Part shown: positions 8,101 to 13,874 of the stretch, in pieces | How positions within the stretch are numbered: the stretch's first letter is position 1 | Layout of the letters: every line of letters begins with the position of its first letter | Assembly: GCA_003240775.1 (NCBI GenBank) | Contig: QFNI01000074.1 | Span: forward strand, 1 to 15,655 | Reading direction: 5' to 3' | DNA length: 15,655 nt | Source of the DNA: Mesorhizobium amorphae | GTDB lineage: Bacteria; Pseudomonadota; Alphaproteobacteria; Rhizobiales; Rhizobiaceae | Translations under genes and position numbers: made by a program | The notes under the pieces: generated by a model | What the model saw: the letters and a program-made list of their open reading frames with translations, nothing else | What the model was told of the DNA's origin: nothing | The model's database searches: none

Positions 8101-8295
8101 TACGCGCAGCACGGCCCAGCCGTGGCGCGGCGCGCCCTCGCGCGCGTTTTTCCCGGCGGAAGCGCGGAGAACGAGATCGAGAAGCGGATCAAGCGGGCCC
8201 AGGAGCTGAGCGAGCGCATGGGGAGCGACGAGAGCGACAACGTCGTCGGCCATCTGGCCGAAGAGATCAGCGAGATGATCCGGGGGGGCGCATGA
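5185..8295 (+). CDS. icmB/dotO: IcmB/DotO-type secretion ATPase (VirB4-like; TraU of R64)
   Basis: This is the VirB4-like ATPase of type IVB secretion systems, 1036 residues against about 1000 in Legionella. It powers assembly and substrate movement at the cytoplasmic face of the inner-membrane complex. Walker A is GIPGSGKS at residues 505-512 (K511), and Walker B is VICYDE with D839 and E840. The N-terminal half, including the MGFLDGISG start and the DYIQIESM segment, is typical of the family. ATG at 5185 is chosen over an upstream TTG at 5134 because AAGGGGG lies just before it and the extra residues look non-coding. The stop overlaps the next start as ATGA. Nothing suggests inactivation. 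Confidence 0.95.
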   Translation: MGFLDGISGLLGGGVSRSLTDYIQIESMVSDKILTMKDQSLLTMIEIGGFLGGGGEDRLEEIAKLLRVDLSSSLTAPGHALNFVFLRDPDASRRMIERQNGIARRAAANYGMNVDDILSERESVLPDFITEERCLLCVYSRPSLIDADTAKEDNKVVNARLAALPPMAGNGAQRPGRTLDSLVMRHEALVSSISREMARHDYLVEVLDVPAALREVRLGLDPQARGDIDNWFPALPAWAKPEGDLPALGLRNRLSRVLRAPDERGIMMSGDLGHLGVPTFDRQLSGLDAERVDQRSVRIGNTTFSAFDLSRPSEKLRPFIEIVRDMQERARNVPWRASFLIESGGVQAMWMRRAFLDFASWTNKGRNEAIRDALRMNEEIDSNVDTIARMRVSFCTWATAGQDAELRRRAQILSGAVRRWGNCEVDPISGDQMATFMASVPGATTASTAPPAAGPLTDMLLMSPIGSQASPWPEGSVMFRTPTGKIWSYQPGSKLQVPQVNLIAGIPGSGKSVLMAALNLGTVLSQSAIGKNGAMLPRIAIADVGPSSRGFISTVQEALPEHLRHLAVFRKLRMSAEDGINVLDTFLGMRYPLPLEKFFQVTFLSLICGNGKDAAPDALRGLLERTVHRAYLSCHPKSPGAKEYVRGDDPVVDAALDDLGLSPDMTVSDSPVARKTGWWDIVDKLAAEGQIAMAQRAQRYAVPTLKDLASVASSDDDIQSTYGTARINGEPMIDVMIRSLNEALSFFPNLGGVTRFGLGEARIVSLDLSEVAGDKSAAGMRQTAIMYMLARHTSTRGYYMDEEEFRRAVTSGHMPRGYFAIHKREIEDNLNIVKVICYDEYHRAKDVSQIDSQLVTDCREGRKFKVTVNVSSQFPTDFSDELMSVCTGFITASSGGGAGIRHIDNAFTLTGEDVRILSNELRGASSKGSSLWARFKIRDKTEVRQHLYLTLGPVELWAFSTTPYDVSLREKLYAQHGPAVARRALARVFPGGSAENEIEKRIKRAQELSERMGSDESDNVVGHLAEEISEMIRGGA

Positions 8296-8954
8296 GGGTA
8301 ACGACAATCACGCTTGCCGCCGTCCTCTCCGCGGCCGCGCTCGCGCCGGCCGCGGCGTCGGCGCAGGACGACGTTTTTGCGGAGGGATACGTCTATCACG
8401 GCGGCGTCGTGGCGGAGCGGATCGGCGACGATACGCCTGGTCCCCGTCTCAGCCCGGTGGCGGAGGGCATCTATTCCTCCCTGCGCGCATCGTTCGGGCC
8501 CGCGCCGGATTCCGGTTACGTCATGCGTCAGGAGCCGGAGGCCGGAAGCGCGTCCGTGCTCTCCGGCCGCGCCGTGGCGGAGGGTCCGAACGCGATCTCC
8601 ATCGACGGCGAGATCATCGTTCTCGGCGGCACCGTCTCCCTCGAGGAGGCGTCCTGCGTGGACGGATCCGGCGAGGGATACGACTGCGTCGCGTGGGGCA
8701 CGAGGGCGCTCGCCTCCGTCGTTGACGGCGCGGACACGTCCTGCTTCGTCCCGGAGAGCGGCGGGGACCGGCAGGTTCGCTGCGAGACCCTCTCCGTCGA
8801 CCTGTCACGATGGGCGGTCGCGGCCGGGGTGACGCCGGCCGAGGCGGAAGATCCGGAGATGCGCGTTCTCGAGGAGGGCGCCCGCAACGAGAGGAGGGGG
8901 ATTTGGTCCGGAAGCTTCATCTCCAGGGACCGGTCCTGGCAGCCGCCGTCCTGA
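8292..8954 (+). CDS. Exported protein with degenerate staphylococcal-nuclease-like domain
   Basis: This 220-residue protein starts with a signal peptide (about residues 1-24, cleaved after AASA). Its C-terminal half, about 92-210, follows the layout of periplasmic thermonuclease (SNase) homologues: SIDGEIIVLGG, a cysteine pair C122 and C132 around GEGYDC, a helix with ALASVVDG, then C151 and C164, and the ending ARNERRGIWSGSF, which is very close to the family's 'AR....GIW.G.F' finish. The nuclease signature is eroded: the calcium aspartate of VxDGDT and the arginine of IRLxGIDAPE are missing, so cleavage of nucleic acid is unlikely. It may be a periplasmic binding or structural part of the channel. 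The start overlaps the icmB stop by ATGA. The fold is a pattern-based judgement, not proven. Confidence 0.7.
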   Translation: MRVTTITLAAVLSAAALAPAAASAQDDVFAEGYVYHGGVVAERIGDDTPGPRLSPVAEGIYSSLRASFGPAPDSGYVMRQEPEAGSASVLSGRAVAEGPNAISIDGEIIVLGGTVSLEEASCVDGSGEGYDCVAWGTRALASVVDGADTSCFVPESGGDRQVRCETLSVDLSRWAVAAGVTPAEAEDPEMRVLEEGARNERRGIWSGSFISRDRSWQPPS

Positions 8955-9895
8955 CGGCGTTTCCGGCCGCGGCCGGCCCCCTCGTCCTCAGGTCCGATTC
9001 CGGAGGCTCGATGATCTTCGTTCCGGCCACGCCCTCCGATCGGGACGTCCTCTCCCGCATGGCGTCGCTGCCCCGCAAGGCGGGATGCGCCGGATCCCCC
9101 GCGACCGCGTCCGGCACCGGCCTGCTGGTCGTGGCCGATCCGGACATGGCCGGCGCGTCCGCCGCCCCGGAACGCGTATCGGCCCGGACCTTCACGCTGC
9201 GCGTGACGATCGGGGAGGGGTGCTCCGAGCTGAGCGGCGGGGACCTGATCGGGGTCGAGGCCGTCGGCGTTTCCGGGGCCCGGATCGCCGCCGTGTCGGT
9301 CGGTTTCGACGTGGCGGACCGCTCCCTTTCGGCGAGCGGCGTCGCCGCGACAGACGCGAGGGGCGTGACGGCGATTCGCGCGGAGGCGGTCACGGCTGAC
9401 CTTCCGGACCCGATTTCCGGCGACTTCTCGCTCGCCTGGTCCGGCGCCTCCGGCTCGTTCGGCGCGCTTTTCCCGGAGGCTGGCGACAGGCCCTTCTCCG
9501 GGCGCGGCGCGATCTCCCGCCGGGAGGACGGGATCTCGCTGGATGTCGACATGCGGGGGGTTTCCCGGACCAGGGTCGTGCTCCTTTCGTCAAGGTCGGA
9601 CTCCGGCGAGAGGCTTGTCGGAAAGGCGGAGTTCTCCCACGCTGACGAGGGGCTGGCCGACGTGTGGGAGCTCGTCTTCGGGGAGCCGCCCCGGGCGGCC
9701 CTCTCGGCCGCGCTCTCCTCCGCCGGGGTTCCCGGGGCGGACGCCGTCGCCCGCTCCGCTCTGGACGGGACGTTGCGGATCGACTACGCCCCGGCGGAGC
9801 CCGCCCCGTTGCGGACGGCCGTCCCGGCGATGCTGGGGGCCGGCGGGGTCGGGGCGCTGATCAGCGGTTTTTTCGGGGGGCCCGATGACGGATGA
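8903..9895 (+). CDS. Unknown exported protein, 330 residues, TTG start
   Basis: I do not recognise this family. The reading frame extends further upstream, but a TTG at 8903 with GAGGAGGGGG immediately before it gives a clean signal peptide (VRKLHLQGP, then VLAAAVLTAFPAAAG), so this start is preferred. It overlaps the 3' end of the nuclease-like gene by 52 bases in a different frame. The mature part has two cysteines (62 and 107) that could form a disulfide, an alternating beta-strand pattern through its middle and second half, and a hydrophobic glycine-rich C-terminus (about residues 309-325, MLGAGGVGALISGFF). It should reside in the periplasm, perhaps held at a membrane by that tail. Its place between the nuclease-like protein and the wall synthase suggests a role in the periplasmic part of the apparatus. 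Confidence 0.65.
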   Translation: MVRKLHLQGPVLAAAVLTAFPAAAGPLVLRSDSGGSMIFVPATPSDRDVLSRMASLPRKAGCAGSPATASGTGLLVVADPDMAGASAAPERVSARTFTLRVTIGEGCSELSGGDLIGVEAVGVSGARIAAVSVGFDVADRSLSASGVAATDARGVTAIRAEAVTADLPDPISGDFSLAWSGASGSFGALFPEAGDRPFSGRGAISRREDGISLDVDMRGVSRTRVVLLSSRSDSGERLVGKAEFSHADEGLADVWELVFGEPPRAALSAALSSAGVPGADAVARSALDGTLRIDYAPAEPAPLRTAVPAMLGAGGVGALISGFFGGPDDG

Positions 9896-10217
9896 CGAAA
9901 AGCTCTTCCGGGGGCCTTGCCGGATCGTGACGGTCAGCCTTCCGGAAGAGGTCGCTTCCGGCCTCTCCTGCGGATGCGCCGGGATCGGAGACGCCGCGCG
10001 GCGCGTCGCTTACGGGCTCATCCGCGTCGGGGACGAGGCGGTGACGCTCGCCATCTCGGAGGGGCGCCGCGCCCCCCGCAAGGGGGTCAGGGTGAGCTTC
10101 CGGATGCCTTGCGCCGCTCACGAGCGAATCGAGGAGATGGTCGCCGCGAACGGGGGCCTCGTCGCGCACGCTTATCGCGGCGCCCTCTCCGCGTTCCTGC
10201 GGGGCGCCTGTGGCTGA
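9885..10217 (+). CDS. Small protein with possible tandem ribbon-helix-helix units
   Basis: This 110-residue protein is cytoplasmic by appearance. Both halves follow the same plan. A short strand (RIVTVSLP at 13-20; VRVSFRMP at 68-75) is followed by a helix starting with small or acidic residues (EEVASGL; AAHERIEEM) and a second helix (DAARRVAYGLIRVG; LVAHAYRGALSAFLR). This strand-helix-helix plan is that of ribbon-helix-helix DNA-binding proteins, and a duplicated copy in one chain occurs in TraY of the F plasmid. If so, it could bind DNA as a regulator or a relaxosome accessory factor. The start has GGGGGG four bases upstream and overlaps the previous gene by 11 bases; its stop overlaps the start of the PBP gene. 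The gene is likely real; the fold is tentative. Confidence 0.62.
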   Translation: MTDDEKLFRGPCRIVTVSLPEEVASGLSCGCAGIGDAARRVAYGLIRVGDEAVTLAISEGRRAPRKGVRVSFRMPCAAHERIEEMVAANGGLVAHAYRGALSAFLRGACG

Positions 10218-12078
10218 CCCCGCCGGCGAGATCGCCGGGGTCGTCCTTGGCGCCGTCATGTCCTTCATGACCGGCCCGCTCGGAGGCTCCGACATCCCCG
10301 CCGGGGACCTGGCGGACGCGCTTGCGCGCCGGGATCCCGCGTCGGTCACCTTGCCCGGAGGCGCGACGCTGGCGCGCCGTGACGGCACCGGGCTGCCGGT
10401 CGGGGATTACCCGGAGCACCTCGTCCGCGCCCTGACCGCGGTGGAGGATTCCCGGTTCCGGGAGCATTCCGGGATCGACGCGGCCGCGGCGGCCGCGGCG
10501 GCCGCGTCCTCGCTCGGCGGCTCGCCTCGCGGCGGCTCCACCCTGACCCAGCAGCTCGTCAAGCTGCGAATCACCGGCGGCGAACGCTCCCTGGCGCGCA
10601 AGGTCGTCGAGGGCGCCCTCGCGGCGCGGGCCGAAACGGTGATGAGCAAGGACGCCATCCTTGAGGGTTACCTCTCCTCGGTATGGGCCGGGCGCGGCGT
10701 GACCGGCATGGCCGACGCGGCCGACGCGTGGTTCGGGACGGACTGGCCCCGAATCACCCCGGGGCAGAGTCTCGGGCTCGTGGCCATGCTCAAGGGTCCC
10801 GGCGTCTACGACATGGAGCGCGGCCGGGAAGCGTTCGAGCGGAGATGGCGCCTCCTGGCGCCGATCGCGGGCGTCGAGGGGGATCCGCCGGTCCCCGCCC
10901 CCGCCCGGGCGGCGGCGTCAGAGGGGTCCGCCTGGGCCGTCTCCTCCATGCGCCGATCCGCCGAACGTCTCATGTCCGCGGGCGTGTCCGGCGAGGCGGA
11001 GACGCTGATCGAGGACGCCTGGGAAGCGGCCCTGGGCGAGGCGCGCGCCTTCGTCCCCGAGGGGGCGGAGATCGGCGTGGTCGCCGTGCGTCCCGCGACC
11101 GGGGCGATCCTGGCCTCCCTCGGCGGGCGGGGCGGGGAGGGGTTTGACCGCGCCGCCGCGCGCCGTCAGCCCGGATCCGCGGCGAAGCCTTTCTTTTACC
11201 TCGCGGCGCTCGAGGCCGGGATGCGGCCCGGCGACCTGGTCTCCAACGAGCCGATCAGGATGCGGATCGGCGGCGAGGCCTGGGCGCCGGGCAACGCCGA
11301 CGGGTCGTCGGGCGGCTTCGGCCGGCTCATGGACGGGCTGGTCCGCAGCTCCAACCTGATGACCGTCCATCTCGCCGATTCCGTGAACCTCGATGACCTG
11401 CTCGGAATGGCGGAGAGGTTCGGCGCGTGGCCGCAAGGGGAGGCGTTCCGGTCGGAAAGCTCCCTTCTCGGGACGGCTCTCAGCTCCCCGGAGATGATGG
11501 CCGCCGCCTACGCGGGGATCGTGAACGGGGGACGTCCGGTGCGCCCGTCATCGATTCGCGTGGGCGGGGTCGGGCCCGAGGTCTCCCCCTTCCCCGTCGT
11601 CTCCCCCGATTCGGTCGCGGAGATCCTTGCCGGGATGCGGGAGGTCGTGACCCGCGGCACCGCCGCCGGGGCGTTCCGGGGCGGCGACGTCGTGACCGCC
11701 GGCAAGACCGGAACCAGCCAGGGGTCGCGTGACGGCTGGTTCGTGGCCGTCACCCCGTCCGTTTCCCTGGCCGTCTGGATGGGGCGAGACGACGACCGCC
11801 CCGTTCCCGGCCTCGCCGGCGGCCAGGCGCCGGCGAAGGCGGCTCGCGCCGTCCTGGAGCGAGCGATGCGCGACGGGCTCATCGGCGCGGACGGGATCGC
11901 TCCCGGAGACGTCCCCGCGGTCTCCTGGCCGCCGGACGGGAGCGCCCCGTCAGAACCCGCGTTGCGGGGCTGGGCCGTCGCGGCGGACGGGGGGCGGGAC
12001 GCCGCGGGGGACCCGTCGGTTCCGGAGGACGACCTGACCCGCGCCCTGCGCGCCGCGACGGAGCATCTCGATTGGTAA
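10210..12078 (+). CDS. Bifunctional class A penicillin-binding protein (GT51 plus transpeptidase)
   Basis: This 622-residue protein polymerises glycan strands and cross-links peptidoglycan in the periplasm. The GT51 glycosyltransferase is complete: EDSRFREHSGID with catalytic E79 (79-90), GGSTLTQQLVK (108-118), RKVVEGALAARAE (130-142) and KDAILEGYLSSVWAG (147-161). The transpeptidase has RQPGSAAKPF with S323xxK326, SSN at 380-382 and KTGTS at 499-503, plus the conserved WFVAVTP and VWMGRDD. It is shorter than housekeeping PBP1A/1B/1C (about 750-850), with a short linker and a weak N-terminal hydrophobic segment (about residues 8-21) as the only candidate anchor. The GTG start overlaps the upstream gene; an ATG at 10258 is possible. 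A run of nine alanines (91-99) is coded by a 9-bp DNA repeat. Position inside a secretion operon is most unusual and implies wall synthesis tied to the channel. Confidence 0.93.
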   Translation: MADPAGEIAGVVLGAVMSFMTGPLGGSDIPAGDLADALARRDPASVTLPGGATLARRDGTGLPVGDYPEHLVRALTAVEDSRFREHSGIDAAAAAAAAASSLGGSPRGGSTLTQQLVKLRITGGERSLARKVVEGALAARAETVMSKDAILEGYLSSVWAGRGVTGMADAADAWFGTDWPRITPGQSLGLVAMLKGPGVYDMERGREAFERRWRLLAPIAGVEGDPPVPAPARAAASEGSAWAVSSMRRSAERLMSAGVSGEAETLIEDAWEAALGEARAFVPEGAEIGVVAVRPATGAILASLGGRGGEGFDRAAARRQPGSAAKPFFYLAALEAGMRPGDLVSNEPIRMRIGGEAWAPGNADGSSGGFGRLMDGLVRSSNLMTVHLADSVNLDDLLGMAERFGAWPQGEAFRSESSLLGTALSSPEMMAAAYAGIVNGGRPVRPSSIRVGGVGPEVSPFPVVSPDSVAEILAGMREVVTRGTAAGAFRGGDVVTAGKTGTSQGSRDGWFVAVTPSVSLAVWMGRDDDRPVPGLAGGQAPAKAARAVLERAMRDGLIGADGIAPGDVPAVSWPPDGSAPSEPALRGWAVAADGGRDAAGDPSVPEDDLTRALRAATEHLDW

Positions 12079-12091
12079 GAACCTTCTTGCC
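12074..12091. repeat. Near-perfect palindrome over the PBP stop codon
   Basis: GGTAAGAA and TTCTTGCC flank a two-base centre, with one G-T mismatch. The element covers the PBP stop and opens a 64-bp gap that is richer in A+T than the genes around it. TTGCCA at 12087 with TAAGAA 17 bases on is a weak promoter candidate for the dotI-dotH-dotG group. It could be an operator or a small RNA hairpin; it lacks the features of an intrinsic terminator. Confidence 0.35.
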
Positions 12092-12142
12092 AAGGGGTTT
12101 CTTTGATTTTAAGAAGACGCGAACCAGGAAGGACGGGGTGAC

Positions 12143-12766
12143 ATGGCACGATACGGAGCAGTCGAGACCGCGAGGTCGCGTTTCGAGACCTGGAGGCAGG
12201 GCTTCCGGGACATGGTCCGCATCAACTACCTCCTCTCCGCCGCCACCCTGGCGTGCGTTCTGATCACCGGATGGGCCGTGACCCGGCCGCGCGAGGTCCT
12301 TTACCTCGTTCTGGACCAGAACGGGCAGATGACGCAGGTCCAGCCCGTCGATGAGCCGGTCTTCCAGGACAACATGGTGATCAACTTCGCCACGGAGGCG
12401 ATCACCCGCGCGATGCGAATCACCTTCGACAAGTGGCGCGAGGACAACGCCGAGGCGTCGATCTATTTCACCGATGAGGGCTGGCGCCAGTTCCTCGAGG
12501 CGCTGCAGGCCAGCCTCACGCTGGACTACATCCGCGACAACAAGCTGAACTCGTCCGCCACGCCGCAGGACACCGTCATCATTGACCGTGGCGTCGACGC
12601 GAAAGGCCGTTATTCCTGGGTCGTCCAGGTCAATTACCGCATCAATTACCAGGGCACCACCGGCGCCAACATCGACCGGCAATACCGGGCCGACATGGTC
12701 CTGGTGCGCGTGCCTACCCATGAGAACCCGCGCGCCATCGCGGTGGACCGAATCAACGTGAGGTGA
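12143..12766 (+). CDS. icmL/dotI: IcmL/DotI inner-membrane subunit (TraM of R64)
   Basis: This 207-residue protein matches IcmL/DotI (about 212 residues in Legionella), an inner-membrane component whose periplasmic domain has a VirB8-like fold and forms rings with DotJ in Dot/Icm systems. It has a short cytoplasmic start, one membrane helix (about 29-47) and the family's periplasmic motifs: FATEAITRAMRITFDKWRE, YFTDEGWRQFLEAL (108-121), SLTLDYIRDNKL (124-135) and GRYSWVVQVNYRINYQG (155-171). The ATG has AAGGACGGGG upstream. It starts the block dotI-dotH-dotG, which keeps the icmL-icmK-icmE order of Legionella and traM-traN-traO of R64. Length and motifs give no sign of damage. Confidence 0.93.
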   Translation: MARYGAVETARSRFETWRQGFRDMVRINYLLSAATLACVLITGWAVTRPREVLYLVLDQNGQMTQVQPVDEPVFQDNMVINFATEAITRAMRITFDKWREDNAEASIYFTDEGWRQFLEALQASLTLDYIRDNKLNSSATPQDTVIIDRGVDAKGRYSWVVQVNYRINYQGTTGANIDRQYRADMVLVRVPTHENPRAIAVDRINVR

Positions 12767-12775
12767 ACGGAGATC

Positions 12776-13861
12776 ATGACGATGCGAATCCTCAAGAACG
12801 CGATGATCCTTTCCCTCTTCGCCGCCCCTTGCCTCGCCCAGGAGCCGGCCGCCGCGTGCGACGGCGTTCCCCTCCCCGACGGGACCTGCATCTCCGACGC
12901 CCGTTCCGGGTTCGCGGAGGGATACGTGACGCGACGCAGCGCGCCGCCGCCGAGCGGCATGATCGAGGGCTCCCTCCCCTCGGAGGTCATGCCGCTGGCG
13001 GAGACCGGTCCCGGCGCGCAGGTCGCCCCGGCTGACCCCTCTCTCAGGCTGAACGACGGCACGGAGACCTCCCCCGAGAAGGTGGAGGGTTACAACAGCT
13101 CGCTGGGGACGAGCTGGCCCATGACCCCGGAGATGATCCGCTCCTACAAGCGGACCTCCCGCACGATGACCCGCGAGATGCTGGATCGCCCCGAGCCTCG
13201 CGGCGAGAGCGGCATGACCTTCCTGACCCTCGAGCCGGGCGAGCTCGCGCCCACCCTGCGTCTGGGGGCCGGGGTCGCGACCGCGCTCGGCTTCTACGAT
13301 TCGACCGGTCAGCCCTGGCCGGTGGTCAAGGCGATGGCCGGGGACAAGACCAGCTTCGACGTCCAGACCATTTCCGAGGACGGCAGCTCCGTCGTGATCA
13401 CGCCGATGCTCCCTTACGGGTGGTCGAACATGATCATCCACCTGCGCGACCAGCCCAAGCCGGTCGTCGTCCGGATCGAGATCGACGACGAGGTCGTCGA
13501 TTACCGGCGTGACGTGCAGATCATGATGCCGGGCCCGAACGCGGTCATCACCCCGGTCGCGCCCCCTCCTGAGGGCACGCCCGCCGAGCGCGAGGCAGGG
13601 GACGCGACGCTCATGTCCGCGGTTTCCGGCGTCGACATGCCCGCTGACGCGGAGCGGGTCGCGATCTCCGGCGTCAACGCGACCGGATGGGTGCTCGGCA
13701 AGGACCTCTATGTGCGGTCCCGGGCGGCCCTCCAGGGCCCGCCCTGGATCGGCTCGATGGCCGGGCCTGACGGGGTCAACGTCTATCGTCTCCCGCTTAC
13801 CCCCACCCTGCGGTTCTCCGTCTCGGGCCGTCCCGTGATCGCGACCGTCGATCTTCCCTGA
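12776..13861 (+). CDS. icmK/dotH: IcmK/DotH outer-membrane complex subunit (TraN of R64)
   Basis: This 361-residue protein matches IcmK/DotH in length and motifs. DotH forms the outer-membrane core ring with DotC, DotD and DotG. A signal peptide covers about residues 1-21. The C-terminal family signatures are clear: LEPGELAPTLRLGAG (152-166), ATALGFYDSTGQPWPV (168-183), VITPMLPYGWSNMIIHL (207-223), and VDYRRDVQIMMPGPNA (241-256). The middle region (about 60-140) is variable, as in the family. Two cysteines near the mature N-terminus (C28 and C38) could pair. The signal end (AAPC) is not a proper lipobox because of the proline before the cysteine, so it is probably not a lipoprotein. GGAG precedes the ATG and the gap to dotI is nine bases. 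Confidence 0.95.
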   Translation: MTMRILKNAMILSLFAAPCLAQEPAAACDGVPLPDGTCISDARSGFAEGYVTRRSAPPPSGMIEGSLPSEVMPLAETGPGAQVAPADPSLRLNDGTETSPEKVEGYNSSLGTSWPMTPEMIRSYKRTSRTMTREMLDRPEPRGESGMTFLTLEPGELAPTLRLGAGVATALGFYDSTGQPWPVVKAMAGDKTSFDVQTISEDGSSVVITPMLPYGWSNMIIHLRDQPKPVVVRIEIDDEVVDYRRDVQIMMPGPNAVITPVAPPPEGTPAEREAGDATLMSAVSGVDMPADAERVAISGVNATGWVLGKDLYVRSRAALQGPPWIGSMAGPDGVNVYRLPLTPTLRFSVSGRPVIATVDLP

Positions 13862-13874
13862 AAGGCTGAACGTC

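Noticed and set aside
12794..12838. DotH signal as a lipoprotein signal
   Set aside because: The sequence before the cysteine is AAP, and proline there does not fit a lipobox.
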